Shown here one piece after another: positions 44,942-54,886 of a stretch of 64,000 nt of DNA. Source of the stretch: Acidicapsa acidisoli. GTDB lineage: Bacteria; Acidobacteriota; Terriglobia; Terriglobales; Acidobacteriaceae. The position numbers were made by a program, and so were the translations under genes. Position 1 is the first letter of the stretch; every line of letters begins with the position of its first letter. Where the stretch lies: contig NZ_JAGSYI010000003.1 of assembly GCF_025685625.1 (NCBI RefSeq), forward strand, positions 372,001 through 436,000. The letters run 5' to 3'. The notes below the pieces were generated by a model. The model had not been told where the DNA came from and did not search any database. It worked only from the letters and a program-made list of their open reading frames with translations.

Positions 44942-46785
44942 TGTCCCGCTTGCTATCTCTAAGTTGGGGTAAATACGGCCAATATCAGATATCGCTCCCA
45001 GTGATCCGGCTCTGTGTAGCCAGGGTCCTCTGGATCCCGTGCTACTCCATCGCTGATGTCGCCAACTCAAAAGCGAATACATCGGTCGCACTGGTGGACA
45101 ATCGGAAAGTAGAACCCGTAACCATGTCGCTGAATCCGCTGCGGCGCATTCAATCGGCGTTTGGCAGGGCGACGATCCTCCAGAACCTGATGTTTGTCTT
45201 CTGCGTCCTATTCGGAGTGGCGATGATCGCCAACACTCAAATAGCAGGCGAAGGCGGGTGGTTCTGGTATGCCACTTTTCTTCGCAGCGGAAAGCACCTC
45301 TACTCGGACATGCATCTGGTCCTGCAGCCCTTGTACGTGCTGGAGACGGCATCCGTCATGACGCTTCTAGGCAAGGGGTGGCTTGCCTCCAAGGTCCCGG
45401 CCGTGCTGCACCTGGTGGCCTATTGCCTCGGGCTGCTACTGTTGGCGCGGCGTTCGAATCTCTCTGACGGCAAGAGGGGGATCGTTCTTGGGTGCGCTTT
45501 CTTCCTCTCCATCTATTTTGAGGCGTACCGGTTCGATGACTACCACGTACTCGCGGATTGCATTCAAGTGTATTCGTTGGTGGCGCTGCTCGTGATGCAG
45601 AAGACGACCACTGCTCGAACCAGCCTCGTCCTGGCCTCGATCCTTGGAATACTCTCTGGCCTCGCGTTGACCAACAGGCTCAACGACGGCGCGGCCTTGT
45701 CTGTCGGCGTAGCCATCGCCATTGTGTGCTTGGCGCAGGCAAGGAGACTTCTTTCGCTTGGGTTTTTCAGTCTCGCGGCAGTGCTGACGGTGGTCGTTGT
45801 CGTGCACCTAACGGGGGACTCGTTGCAAGAATACGCAATGTACTCCATCTTCCACGCGGCTGGGAGCAAAGGAGGAGCAGGCCACGTACTCGCTTACCCA
45901 TTCCATCTGCCGATCAATACCTTCCTCTGGCTCAGAACCCACTCACCCCTCAATGTGATCGTCTACGCCTCCGGCATCGCCATTCTCGTGCTGCATGGCC
46001 TTTGCCTTATCGTCGTGGCGCGCTTTCTGCGCTGGCAGTTCACTACAGGTCAAGGGTACACGTGGGACCGGCGAGAGATTCTTCTACTGATACCACTCGG
46101 TCAGCTTGCCTCCGGTTCGATGTCGTCGGGAGGCACTAACGTCGGGTTATACGGGCCGGTGGGCATAATGATTGTGCTACTGTCCATCTGTCCGCCAATC
46201 CGATTTAAGGCAGAATGGCCTCGCGCTTGCCTTCTTGTAGTTGCCGCGTTTCTGATGCTCTGCACTGTCTACGTCAAGCTCGTGATCCCGTTCTCATGGC
46301 ATACCTATCGGGAGCCACCCATGTTCGAGGGACGAACATGGTACCACCATCCTGAATACGGACCGATGATAATCGACAACGAGATGCTGAAGTTCATTCA
46401 ACCGGTCTGCGAGCAGATTGGGCCGAGCAGTTCTCAAAGCGAGTTGCTCTCACTACCATTCCCCTTCGCAAACTATTTCTGCTCCGTCCCACCATGGCAT
46501 GGCTATGTGCAGACATTTTTCGACACATCCGGCAAGGAGACTATCCTTGGTCTGATGGACGAACTCAGGACCTCGCCGCCGCAATGGATACTCTACCAAA
46601 GACAGCTCTACACTTTGAGTCTTCACGAGACCATATTCAACAAGGGTCAGCCCCTCGCGCAACGGTATCTCGATCAGTTGATCGAGCAAAAGCTCGCGGA
46701 TGGAAGCTGGCACGCTGTTTATACCAGCGACTTTGGCAATAGATTCCCGTGGGACAACCACTGGATTCTGATACGAACCCGATAG
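44938..46785 (+). CDS. Polytopic membrane glycosyltransferase-like protein
   Basis: Up to 615 residues with about ten membrane segments. The start is uncertain: ATG at 44938 overlaps the previous stop (ATGA) and follows GGGGAGAG, while ATG at 45124 (MSLNPLRRIQSAF) starts just before the conserved body. The first loop has GGWFWYATFLRSGKHLYSDM followed by HLVLQPLYVLETASVM, as in PMT_2-like proteins. The C-terminal soluble domain includes NRFPWDNHWILI. Donor and acceptor are unknown. Confidence 0.72.
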   Translation: MMSRLLSLSWGKYGQYQISLPVIRLCVARVLWIPCYSIADVANSKANTSVALVDNRKVEPVTMSLNPLRRIQSAFGRATILQNLMFVFCVLFGVAMIANTQIAGEGGWFWYATFLRSGKHLYSDMHLVLQPLYVLETASVMTLLGKGWLASKVPAVLHLVAYCLGLLLLARRSNLSDGKRGIVLGCAFFLSIYFEAYRFDDYHVLADCIQVYSLVALLVMQKTTTARTSLVLASILGILSGLALTNRLNDGAALSVGVAIAIVCLAQARRLLSLGFFSLAAVLTVVVVVHLTGDSLQEYAMYSIFHAAGSKGGAGHVLAYPFHLPINTFLWLRTHSPLNVIVYASGIAILVLHGLCLIVVARFLRWQFTTGQGYTWDRREILLLIPLGQLASGSMSSGGTNVGLYGPVGIMIVLLSICPPIRFKAEWPRACLLVVAAFLMLCTVYVKLVIPFSWHTYREPPMFEGRTWYHHPEYGPMIIDNEMLKFIQPVCEQIGPSSSQSELLSLPFPFANYFCSVPPWHGYVQTFFDTSGKETILGLMDELRTSPPQWILYQRQLYTLSLHETIFNKGQPLAQRYLDQLIEQKLADGSWHAVYTSDFGNRFPWDNHWILIRTR

Positions 46786-46941
46786 CCACGCCGGCGTTTC
46801 ACTCGCAAGGCTGGGCGAAAGAACCTGCCTTGCGGCTGCCGGGTCGCGAGAAACTTAGCCTTACCAACTTAGAACCACTTCAAGCCTCGAAAGTGGGAGA
46901 TTGTCGATGTTGGCTACGGAGATATAATCGCGGCAACACTG

Positions 46942-47961
46942 TTGAGAACGAATGTCATTCTCAGACGAACGGATGATGACCACAGCCCCGGAGCGAGCCC
47001 ATTGAAGCTGATCAGCGTAGTCAGTCCTTGCTATAACGAGGAGGGCAATGTCGAGCAACTGTATCTTCGGACACGGGAGACACTCGCGAGGTTCCCGCAG
47101 TATCGCTACGAGCATATCTTTATCGACAACGCTTCGACGGACAGGACGGTAGAGATCCTGCGCCGGCTGGCCGCGATGGACAAGAGCGTCAAGGTGATAG
47201 TGAATGCGAGGAACTTTGGCCACCTGCGCTCTCCGCAACACGCGCTGATGTGCGCCGAGGGCGACGCGGTCGCGGTATTGCTCTCTGATCTCCAGGACCC
47301 TCCTGAGTTGATCGGCGAGATGATTGAGGAGTGGGAGCGCGGAACTCCGATTGTCGCGGGCATCAAGAATTCAAGCGACGAAAACGGGACGATGTTCGGC
47401 ATTCGCACCCTGTATTACCGCACCGTTGCGATGCTGACCAATATTCACGTGCTCGAGCATTTCCACGGCTTTGGTGTGTATGACCGGAAGGTCATCGATA
47501 TCATCCGCACGCGCTTCCCCGATCCTTACCCTTACTTTCGCGGAATCATCGCGGAGATCGGCCTGCCTCACAAGTCCGTCTATTACAACCAGAAGCGGCG
47601 CGAACGCGGCATTACCAAGAACAACTTCTATACGTTGTATGACATTGCGATGCTTGGGATCACGAACCTGTCCAAGGTGCCGCTGCGACTGGTCACCTTC
47701 ACTGGTTTTCTCTTTGCCTTGTTGAGTGCGTTGGTGGGCCTGGGTTATCTGATCGCCAAACTGGTGTTCTGGAATAACTTCTCCATCGGAATTGCGCCTG
47801 TGGTTGTGGGGCTTTTCTTCTTCGGATCGGTACAGATGGTGGCCCTGGGCGTAATCGGCGAGTACGTTGGCTCGATCCACACGATGGTTCAGAACCGGCC
47901 CCTGGTGATCGAAAAAGAGCGGATCAATTTTGATGACTCCGAAGAGAAGCCGAAGGAATGA
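46942..47961 (+). CDS. GT2 glycosyltransferase, GtrB/DPM1-like
   Basis: About 339 residues. The GT2 domain reads LISVVSPCYNEEGNVEQLYL, IFIDNASTDRTVEIL and VAVLLSDLQDPPELIGEMIE; two C-terminal membrane segments (TFTGFLFALLSALVGLGYLI, VVVGLFFFGSVQMVALGVIG) precede EYVGSIHTMVQNRPLVI. It should make a polyprenyl-phosphate sugar. The start at 46942 is TTG; a TTG at 47002 is an alternative. Its end overlaps the GtrA gene (ATGA). Together they form the classical GtrA-GtrB pair for making and flipping a lipid-linked sugar. Confidence 0.92.
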   Translation: MRTNVILRRTDDDHSPGASPLKLISVVSPCYNEEGNVEQLYLRTRETLARFPQYRYEHIFIDNASTDRTVEILRRLAAMDKSVKVIVNARNFGHLRSPQHALMCAEGDAVAVLLSDLQDPPELIGEMIEEWERGTPIVAGIKNSSDENGTMFGIRTLYYRTVAMLTNIHVLEHFHGFGVYDRKVIDIIRTRFPDPYPYFRGIIAEIGLPHKSVYYNQKRRERGITKNNFYTLYDIAMLGITNLSKVPLRLVTFTGFLFALLSALVGLGYLIAKLVFWNNFSIGIAPVVVGLFFFGSVQMVALGVIGEYVGSIHTMVQNRPLVIEKERINFDDSEEKPKE

Positions 47962-48443
47962 GCTATTCCAGGTCAGACATAGAACCCCAGAGGAGCGGGA
48001 TTGCAAGGCATATCCCGCCGGAGCAGTTCTTGCGCTATGTACTGATCGGCGGATGGAACACGGTATTTGGGTACTCATGCTTTTTCCTGATGAACCGATG
48101 GCTTGCGACAGTTATGCCGTCGTATTCCTACATCGCGGCCAATCTTTCGTCGAATCTTATCGCAATCACTGTCGCTTTCCTTGGTTACAAATGGTTTGTC
48201 TTTCGGACGAAGGGCAACTATCTGCGCGAATGGGTGCGCACGCTCGCCGTCTACAGTGGAAGCGTTCTTGTCTCTACGCTGGCATTGGCGCCGCTGGTGG
48301 GGCTGATCCGGCACACGACGCGATATCAGAGCGAGGCGCCATACATTGCCGGGGCGATCGTAGCAATCTTCACGGTCGTCAGCAGCTTTCTCGGCCACCG
48401 GCACTTTTCGTTCGGGGACAGGCCGGTCGCAATCGATAAATAG
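47958..48443 (+). CDS. GtrA-family membrane protein
   Basis: A 161-residue protein with four membrane segments, starting EQFLRYVLIGGWNTVFGYSC and continuing LSSNLIAITVAFLGYKWFVF, a typical GtrA pattern with the FVF-R end. GtrA proteins are thought to flip the polyprenyl-phosphate-linked sugar produced by GtrB-like transferases. Translational coupling with the gene just upstream supports this. It is the last gene of the glycan operon and is convergent with the methyltransferase gene. Confidence 0.92.
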   Translation: MSYSRSDIEPQRSGIARHIPPEQFLRYVLIGGWNTVFGYSCFFLMNRWLATVMPSYSYIAANLSSNLIAITVAFLGYKWFVFRTKGNYLREWVRTLAVYSGSVLVSTLALAPLVGLIRHTTRYQSEAPYIAGAIVAIFTVVSSFLGHRHFSFGDRPVAIDK

Positions 48444-48522
48444 CTTGGCCCGGCGGGAGTCGCCCGCTTTTCAGAATAACTCTGTGCGACTCGACTGGCC
48501 TGACTCAAATGCATGAAACAGC

Positions 48523-49335
48523 TTAAGCAGAACAAACTATGGTTTGCAGATAGGTCTTGGAGGTAATCGACCCCGCAGCGAATACGGCCCAGACACCGGC
48601 TCGCAGCACGGCATCCGCGGCAGCATTGCGGACGGGCAGGTCCATGGCCTTCACCGGAGCATTGTGCATGAGGTGTTTTGAAACTGTGAGGCCTGACGAC
48701 TCCAGAAGCCGGCGCAGTGAGGTAGGAGTGAAGTGGTGCAGATGATGGCGCGAATAGAGACGATTGAAGGCCAATGAAACCCCAAATGATAGTCCGGCTC
48801 GGCCCATGCCGTAGAGAATGCTTGCTTCGTTGGGCGTATTGACGATCATCGAACCGCCCTGTTTCGTCAGTTCGACCATGCGGCGGGCAAAGGCAACGCA
48901 ATCAGGCACGTGTTCGATTACGGAGAGTGACACGACCACGTCGAAGCGTTGCGAAATGTCGAGCGTGATGACGTCGCCCTGGAGAAATCGAATGCTCTCA
49001 TGCTGATTTGGAGCGAAATCGATCCCGGTCAGCTTAGCATCAGGCCGCATCCGGTGAACGTGCCGAAGAAAATCTCCACGGCCGCAACCGACGTCGAGGA
49101 CCGATCCGCCTTGTGGAATGTAGGCCGCGACACGGTCGAAGAGCTGCGTATTCGGGTGCTCGAACCAGCGGCGGTGCGTGTCGTCGAAATAGTCTGCACC
49201 GTATTCCTCCTGCTTTGGCATGGATGCGATGTCGCTGAATGCGTGCGTACAGGATTTACAGCGATAGATATCGGCATCGGGATGCTTTCCCATTAGACTT
49301 GCGGAGGCGTGACAGATCGGGCAGTTGATCGGCAT
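48523..49335 (-). CDS. Class I SAM-dependent methyltransferase with zinc-ribbon start
   Basis: A 270-residue methyltransferase. The N-terminus has a CxxC pair set, INCPICHAS and YRCKSCTHAF, suggesting a zinc ribbon. SAM motif I is GGSVLDVGCGRGDFL (about 76-90), followed by LTGIDFAP, and the acidic motif LSVIEHVPD. Proteins of this type often methylate sugars or lipids and occur beside glycan clusters, but the substrate here is not visible. It opposes the glycan operon, which ends 79 bases away. Confidence 0.88.
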   Translation of the reverse strand: MPINCPICHASASLMGKHPDADIYRCKSCTHAFSDIASMPKQEEYGADYFDDTHRRWFEHPNTQLFDRVAAYIPQGGSVLDVGCGRGDFLRHVHRMRPDAKLTGIDFAPNQHESIRFLQGDVITLDISQRFDVVVSLSVIEHVPDCVAFARRMVELTKQGGSMIVNTPNEASILYGMGRAGLSFGVSLAFNRLYSRHHLHHFTPTSLRRLLESSGLTVSKHLMHNAPVKAMDLPVRNAAADAVLRAGVWAVFAAGSITSKTYLQTIVCSA

Positions 49336-49432
49336 CAGGAGAGAAGTCTAACTCAAATTGCCTGCAGTTGAGAGTACCAATTTCGACCGCGACAAATGGC
49401 CGCGAACGCGTGAAAGGTTCTTTGCAGTGCAG

Positions 49433-50335
49433 TTAGGCCCGTGCCGTCGACGACGCCGCCTGAACCTGTGTCTTCCAATTCAGGATCAGTAGTCCGGCGA
49501 CGACGACCGCCACTCCCAGATATGCAGTCCAACCGATGGTTTCATGTGCCAGAAGGCCCCAGAACAGACCCCAGATCGGGAGAAGATAGGTTACGGCCAC
49601 GACATGGGTCGCAGAGACATGGGCAAGCAGGTTGTAGTAGAGCAGGTAAGCAATGCCGCTACCGGCAAGTCCCAGCGTTGCGATTGCTGCGATGGATGGA
49701 ACACTGACAGCCACTGGGTACGCTCCGGCGAGTGCTACCGGTAACAGCATCAGGCTGGCGAGCGTGAGCTGCGTGGTTGCAAGTCCGATTGGGTCGATGC
49801 CTTTGAGCTTCGCTTTTGCCATGACCGTTGCGATGGCATAACAGAGGGAGGCCATCACGACCAGCGTAACTCCGAGCACCAGCCCCGCCCGCGCGGACGC
49901 GGTTTCTTCTCCCACTTCATGTCCATACACAACCAGTACGACCCCTGCGAAACTTAGCAGCACGCCTGCAATCATGCGTCCTGTAGCGTGGCCGCGCTGC
50001 ACTGCGAGACTGATCAACAGGGTCCAGATTGGCGTGGTTGCGTTAACGACCGCTGCTGTGCTGCTGGGAATTGTGCGCTCGCCCCAGGCAAAAAATGTGA
50101 ATGGAATTGCGTTATTGAAGAGCGCCACCAGCAAAAGCCACGGCAATAACTTGCGAGAGGGCAACGAGCGCCGCCCCAGGATCATCACACTCCACAGAAG
50201 CAACGCTCCTGATGAGCAGCGCAGCAATGCGACCCAGAGCGGAGGAAAGCTGTCCCCGGCGATGCGAATCTGCAGAAATGAAACTCCCCAAACGGCAGAT
50301 AACAGCAGGAGTTGGAGCAGATGACCAGCCTTCAT
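49433..50335 (-). CDS. EamA-family (DMT superfamily) transporter
   Basis: A 300-residue protein with ten membrane segments and two EamA repeats: LSAVWGVSFLQIRIAGDSFP, and the second half beginning RAGLVLGVTLVVMASLCYAI. NATTPIWTLLISLAVQRGHA is the usual end of the first repeat. It is probably an exporter of metabolites; no substrate is implied. It is divergent from the AI-2E family gene. Confidence 0.9.
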   Translation of the reverse strand: MKAGHLLQLLLLSAVWGVSFLQIRIAGDSFPPLWVALLRCSSGALLLWSVMILGRRSLPSRKLLPWLLLVALFNNAIPFTFFAWGERTIPSSTAAVVNATTPIWTLLISLAVQRGHATGRMIAGVLLSFAGVVLVVYGHEVGEETASARAGLVLGVTLVVMASLCYAIATVMAKAKLKGIDPIGLATTQLTLASLMLLPVALAGAYPVAVSVPSIAAIATLGLAGSGIAYLLYYNLLAHVSATHVVAVTYLLPIWGLFWGLLAHETIGWTAYLGVAVVVAGLLILNWKTQVQAASSTARA

Positions 50336-50448
50336 GCCTTAACCATTGCAAAGCACCGGCTGGCGAGTCCATCCGAATCTTGCCGCCAATTTATGCGCGG
50401 CTCGGGTAGACTCAAGTAACTAGAAAGAAAGGCTGGCGCAACTCTCCC

Positions 50449-51501
50449 ATGCACGACGTGGATGACAAATTCAAAAGTCGCGTGAGCTTCACGCTCCTTG
50501 CCATCGCGGCGCTTGCGCTGGCCGTGTTTCTGATCTGGATTGGCCGGGTCATCTTTCTGCTGCTCTTCGCGTCTGCGATTGGCGCGATTTTGCTTACAAC
50601 TGTATCCAACTGGCTGCATAGCCGCTTCAAGATCAAACAGGGCCTCGCGCTGGCGCTGTTTCTGTGCGTGACATTTGCCGTGACAGCCCTTGTCGTATGG
50701 AGTCAGGGACCGAACATTGTCCAGCAATTCGCCGATCTGGAAACAGATTTGCCGGTGGCCGCTCACTCGCTTCTGACGCAGATGCGGAGCCAACAATGGG
50801 GTCAATGGATTCTGCGGCAATCTCCCGGCTCTGAACAGATATCGAGCGGCTTCAGCTTTGCGCTAACACGCATCGGCGGCATCGTCGTCAGTTCAGCCAC
50901 CATACTTGCTGGACTAGTGATCGTTTTCAGTCTCAGCATCTATTTTTCCGCTGAGCCGGAGATGTATTACAACGGCATCCGGCGCGCCGTGCCGGAGGAA
51001 TATCGCGGAAAGATGGATGCGTGCGCTGCCAGCGTGGCGCAGATTCTGCGTTGGTGGGTGCTAGCCAAACTCATCTCGATGACTTTGGTTGGCGCGCTCA
51101 TCAGCATCGGATTATGGATTGTCGGCGTGCCGCTGGCGGGCACGCTGGGGATCATTGCCGCGGTGATGACATTCATTCCGAACGTCGGACCGTTGATCTC
51201 GGTAATCCCGGCAGCGCTGCTGGCACTGGCCATCAGCCCCACGAAGGGATTGCTGGCCCTGCTGGTCTTCGCCATCGTCTTTACGATCGAGGGCTATGTA
51301 GTGACCCCACTGCTGGAGCGCAACATCGTCCGATTGCCGCCCGCTCTCACGTTAACGATGCAGCTGCTCCTGGCGGCCGTCGCGGGACCCGTCGGTGTAG
51401 CGCTCGCTGCGCCGGTGGCTGCGGCAATCCTTGGCATTCTCTCCGTGCTGCTGCCAAAAGCGCCTGACGTTCCCGTCCCGACGTCGAAACGAGTGGCCTG
51501 A
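50449..51501 (+). CDS. AI-2E family transporter (PerM/YdiK-like)
   Basis: A 350-residue protein with seven or eight membrane segments: ALAVFLIWIGRVIFLLLFAS near the start, then a cytoplasmic-type loop, and the conserved MTFIPNVGPLISVIPAALLA then FTIEGYVVTPLLERNIVRLP, the family hallmark. Despite the family name, many members are Na+/H+ antiporters or of unknown role. It is convergent with the polyprenyl synthase gene (27-base gap). Confidence 0.92.
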   Translation: MHDVDDKFKSRVSFTLLAIAALALAVFLIWIGRVIFLLLFASAIGAILLTTVSNWLHSRFKIKQGLALALFLCVTFAVTALVVWSQGPNIVQQFADLETDLPVAAHSLLTQMRSQQWGQWILRQSPGSEQISSGFSFALTRIGGIVVSSATILAGLVIVFSLSIYFSAEPEMYYNGIRRAVPEEYRGKMDACAASVAQILRWWVLAKLISMTLVGALISIGLWIVGVPLAGTLGIIAAVMTFIPNVGPLISVIPAALLALAISPTKGLLALLVFAIVFTIEGYVVTPLLERNIVRLPPALTLTMQLLLAAVAGPVGVALAAPVAAAILGILSVLLPKAPDVPVPTSKRVA

Positions 51502-51528
51502 ACAGCAAAGATTGGGCAATGGATCGGC

Positions 51529-52632
51529 TTATTTGTCTCGCGCTACGACGAAATCCGGCACCCACAACAACGCCCGCTTGAACTCGGAGTCTTCAATCGG
51601 AACCAGCGCCTCGCGGCCTTGCTCAGCATAGCGGTCCGCAGCTGCCATGGCATACTCGACCGATCCGTTGCGGTGCAGAATCTCCTGTACCTGCTCGCGC
51701 GAGGAACGGACGAAGCCGCCATCTTCGAGTACGTGGCGGATGACCTCGCGCTCGGCGGCCGTGCCGTGCTCCAGGGAATGGATGACCGGCAGCGTCGTCT
51801 TGCCCTCGCGGAGGTCGCTTGCCACGGGCTTGCCCAGGACTTCTTCGGTGGCCGTAAGATCGAGCACGTCATCGACGATCTGAAATGCCAGTCCGACGCC
51901 GCGCCCATAGCAGGCGAGAGCCTCTTCCTGCTCAGCGCTTGCGCCTGCAAGGGTTGCGCCCAGTTGCATTGAAACAGAAAAGAGGCAGGCGGTTTTGCGG
52001 AAAATCAGATCGTAATACTCGGCCTCGGAGACTGGCCGACCCAGCTTCTGAATCTGAAGCAGTTCCCCCTCGACCATCTGCTGGGTGAGGCTGATCAACA
52101 GGTCGAGCACCTTGAAGTTCCGCTCTTCCAGAGCGATGTGGAAGGCCTGCATGTACAGCCAGTCGCCCGCGAGCACGCATTTTTCGTTGCCCCATGTGGT
52201 GTTGGCCGAGGGGCGTCCGCGGCGGGTGTCGGCGCCGTCGATGATGTCGTCATGGACGAGGGTCGCGGTATGCACCAATTCAACGACCGCGCCAAGACGG
52301 ATCATTCCCGATCCGTCATAGCCCAGGCAGCGCGCCGCCAGCAAAAGGAGCGATGGGCGAATTCTCTTACCGCCGCCGCCTCGCAAATACTCGGCGATCT
52401 CTGTGATCGTGTCGACACTGGAGACGGCGTCGCGCCCCAGCTCCCGTTCAATGGCCGTGAGGTCATCGCGGAGCAAATCGAAGACTTCTCTTGCCGTTGC
52501 TATCGCCAATGTGCTCAAGATCTGGGAGTTCCTGCTCTTTCCTCTTGCCAGCCGATGCGGCTTGCGATTTTGCTGTTGCGCCTTCAGTATCCGCTCTTTG
52601 GATGTTGCTGCGGCGAAAGAAGTACCGGTCAA
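51529..52632 (-). CDS. Polyprenyl diphosphate synthase
   Basis: A 367-residue trans-isoprenyl diphosphate synthase making the side chain of quinones or a similar lipid. The first Asp-rich motif is [20 protein letters not shown], and the second is [40 protein letters not shown] is also conserved. The N-terminus before about 45 is extra. The start is TTG at 52632, which overlaps the yajQ stop (TTGA), so coupling supports it; no internal ATG gives a complete protein. Product chain length cannot be read with certainty. Confidence 0.93.
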   Translation of the reverse strand: MTGTSFAAATSKERILKAQQQNRKPHRLARGKSRNSQILSTLAIATAREVFDLLRDDLTAIERELGRDAVSSVDTITEIAEYLRGGGGKRIRPSLLLLAARCLGYDGSGMIRLGAVVELVHTATLVHDDIIDGADTRRGRPSANTTWGNEKCVLAGDWLYMQAFHIALEERNFKVLDLLISLTQQMVEGELLQIQKLGRPVSEAEYYDLIFRKTACLFSVSMQLGATLAGASAEQEEALACYGRGVGLAFQIVDDVLDLTATEEVLGKPVASDLREGKTTLPVIHSLEHGTAAEREVIRHVLEDGGFVRSSREQVQEILHRNGSVEYAMAAADRYAEQGREALVPIEDSEFKRALLWVPDFVVARDK

Positions 52633-53129
52633 TTCGTCCGATAGTTGGTGAACTGTAATTCGATGCCCAAATCTTTGCCACGCAACAGTGCGATCACCGA
52701 CTGAAGACTATCGCGATCCTTGCCGCTCACTCGTACCGAATCGCCCTGAATCGACGCCTGCACCTTGAGCTTCGAGTCCTTCACGATCCGGACAATATCC
52801 TTGGCCTTTTCCACCGGAACACCCTGTTGCAGAGTAATCTTCTGGCGGACGCTTTTGCCCATGGCCTCTTCCAGTTTGCCGTAAGTGAGGTTTTTCAGCG
52901 ACACACCCCGCTTGACCAGTTTTTGCCCGAGGATTTCCTTCACTGCTTCCAGCTTGTATTCATCCGCGGAGGCAAGTTGAATAGCATCATTGCCCTCCAA
53001 AGTGACCTCAGACTTCGAGTCCTTCAGGTCAAACCGCGCCTTGATCTCCTTGAGCGCCTGATCGATGGCGTTGCGCACTTCCTGGATGTCTACCTTGCTG
53101 ACGATATCAAACGAATTGTCCTGCGCCAT
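52629..53129 (-). CDS. yajQ: YajQ family nucleotide-binding protein
   Basis: A 166-residue YajQ protein. Motifs are [35 protein letters not shown] and the C-terminal [20 protein letters not shown]. Some members bind cyclic di-GMP and act as transcriptional co-regulators, which is relevant next to the PilZ protein in this window, but no direct link is visible. It is cytoplasmic and of normal length. Its stop overlaps the start of the polyprenyl synthase gene. Confidence 0.96.
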   Translation of the reverse strand: MAQDNSFDIVSKVDIQEVRNAIDQALKEIKARFDLKDSKSEVTLEGNDAIQLASADEYKLEAVKEILGQKLVKRGVSLKNLTYGKLEEAMGKSVRQKITLQQGVPVEKAKDIVRIVKDSKLKVQASIQGDSVRVSGKDRDSLQSVIALLRGKDLGIELQFTNYRTN

Positions 53130-53218
53130 GGGTTTTTCCTATCCTTCATTGGCTGGCTTCGAAGCCGCCGCGAGACCGGAGTTCGGCTCCGGCTCCCAAT
53201 TCACTGCAAATTCAAGTT

Positions 53219-54058
53219 TCACACGTCAGGGGTCAGACGAAACAGCCGTTCGAAGTTTTTCGTGGTGATCGAGGCCATTTCTTCGGCAGATATTCCCCGC
53301 AGTTCCGCCAAAACCGCTGCTGTGTGCGCCACCCACGCCGGCTCGTTGCGCTGTCCGCGGTTCGGGATCGGCGCCAGGAACGGCGCGTCCGTCTCCACTA
53401 ACAGCCGGTCGAGCGGCACCTTTGCAGCCACATGGCGCAGCGACTGCGCCTTCGGGTAGGTCAGATTCCCGGCGAAACTAATCAGAAATCCGAGCTCCAT
53501 TGCCCGCTGGGCATGTTCCCAGTCACCTGAAAAGCAATGGAGAATACCTCCCAGGCCATTTGAGCCCCAGTGCCCATCGAGAAGCGCGAGCGTGTCGTCC
53601 CAGCACGCATTGTCGCCGTCTTTCGGGCGGCAATGGATGATGATCGGGCGCTTGCGGGCGGCGGCAATCTCCATTTGGCGGACGAAAACCCGCTTCTGTG
53701 TCTCATGCGGCGAGCCTTCGTGGTAGTAATCGAGGCCAATTTCTCCGCAGGCGATCACCTCCGGCTCGGCAAGAAGACTATCCAGCTTTGCAAGGGCAGC
53801 ATCATCCGCCTCGTGCGTGTTGTGCGGATAGATCCCTGCGCTGGCATAGAGCCTTGGCAGTTCGCGCGGTTTGTACGCCTCGCCGGATCCATTGAACTGG
53901 CGGCAGATATCGAGCGCCTGATGCATTTCAGACGGCCCCTCGCCGATGCCAATGGCTATTACCGCACCCACTCCCGCGGACCAGGCGCGACGCAGCACTT
54001 CGACAAGCTCGCCTTCATAGCGTTCGCTATCGAGGTGCGCGTGCGAGTCAATTAACAA
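53219..54058 (-). CDS. tatD: TatD-family metal-dependent deoxyribonuclease
   Basis: A 279-residue TIM-barrel hydrolase. Metal ligands are in LLIDSHAHLDSE at the start, CGEIGLDYYHEGSP, IIHCRPK, GILHCFSGDWEHAQRAMEL and LLVETDAPFLAPIPNRGQRN. All are intact. The TTG at 54058 is chosen because GGAGGAG is ideally placed five to six bases upstream and because it begins directly before the first metal motif; the TTG-type start is unusual. It is followed on the same strand by yajQ. Confidence 0.95.
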   Translation of the reverse strand: MLIDSHAHLDSERYEGELVEVLRRAWSAGVGAVIAIGIGEGPSEMHQALDICRQFNGSGEAYKPRELPRLYASAGIYPHNTHEADDAALAKLDSLLAEPEVIACGEIGLDYYHEGSPHETQKRVFVRQMEIAAARKRPIIIHCRPKDGDNACWDDTLALLDGHWGSNGLGGILHCFSGDWEHAQRAMELGFLISFAGNLTYPKAQSLRHVAAKVPLDRLLVETDAPFLAPIPNRGQRNEPAWVAHTAAVLAELRGISAEEMASITTKNFERLFRLTPDV

Positions 54059-54164
54059 TTTAGCTCCTCCGAGGCAGTGCAAGACAGTCTGGATGCGACT
54101 GAAAACGAGAGTTGGTCGATTTCTTGATGATGTTCCGGAGTGTCGTCATCCAATGCGATGTCGG

Positions 54165-54578
54165 CTAATGCAGCAAGGTTTCCGGCGGATGCAGCACACG
54201 AAGATTGAGGTTTTCCTCAAACGCGTCAAAATCACGGTCATTATGCAGTAATTCGTGTCCATTCTCGATGCAAAACGTTGCGATCAAACAGTCGATCGTG
54301 CTGCGAATCGTAATACCTGCCCGGCGCAACATTCTGTAATTTCGCGCGGAGGCAATCGCCAGAGCGCTGCTGCCAGTTTCAAAAATCTCAAAGCAATTCA
54401 GTGCCGCCACTGCCGCGAGGAACTGCTCCTCCGCACGAATTCCCTGCAAAACTTCTGTCTGGATGAGGGTGGTAATTCCGATCCGCTGTAAACTTCGTTG
54501 TCGGTCCAGCCACTCAGTATGGCGATTCACCCGATCGTCGAGATACGCGATTATCACGGAAGTATCGACGATGACCAT
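54165..54578 (-). CDS. vapC: VapC-like PIN-domain toxin
   Basis: A 137-residue PIN ribonuclease, the toxin of a type II toxin-antitoxin pair. Acidic residues of the active site are visible: VIVDTSVIIAYLDD at the N-terminus, TEVLQGIR, RSTIDCLIATFCIENGHELL, and HNDRDFDAF. The set is complete, so it should be active on RNA. The ATG at 54578 overlaps the antitoxin stop by one base (TGATG), the typical coupling of such operons. Confidence 0.92.
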   Translation of the reverse strand: MVIVDTSVIIAYLDDRVNRHTEWLDRQRSLQRIGITTLIQTEVLQGIRAEEQFLAAVAALNCFEIFETGSSALAIASARNYRMLRRAGITIRSTIDCLIATFCIENGHELLHNDRDFDAFEENLNLRVLHPPETLLH

Positions 54579-54874
54579 CAACGCAGGCCTTGCTCTCCCG
54601 CCAATCGACTCTGCTCCTCGGATGCTGAATCCATCTGCTCTCCCGCGGGAGTCCTTTTTCGCTCGGCCTGGACCTCCTCATCGGAGGCGAACCAGTCGTC
54701 GTCGTGGCCTCGCCAAACGATTTTGCCGCGAAGACTTTCGATTGCATTCCCCTGATGCTCGAGTTGCACCATCAACTTCAAGGCGGCTTCCACGGCAGCC
54801 TTCTTGGTGGTCGCCTTGCTGGCCACCATCGCCTGCTCCATCAGCTTGTCGTCTATATCGATGTTGGTCCGCAT
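54578..54874 (-). CDS. vapB: VapB-like antitoxin
   Basis: A 98-residue antitoxin. MRTNIDIDDKLMEQAMVASK then ATTKKAAVEAALKLMVQL is the ribbon-helix-helix of the VapB (type II, DUF2191-like) family. The long acidic/polar C-terminus (WFASDEEVQAERKRTPAGEQ) would bind and neutralise VapC. ATG at 54874 is chosen as the start of the conserved fold. A palindrome lies directly upstream. Confidence 0.9.
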   Translation of the reverse strand: MRTNIDIDDKLMEQAMVASKATTKKAAVEAALKLMVQLEHQGNAIESLRGKIVWRGHDDDWFASDEEVQAERKRTPAGEQMDSASEEQSRLAGEQGLR

Positions 54875-54886
54875 CGCAAATCTCTC

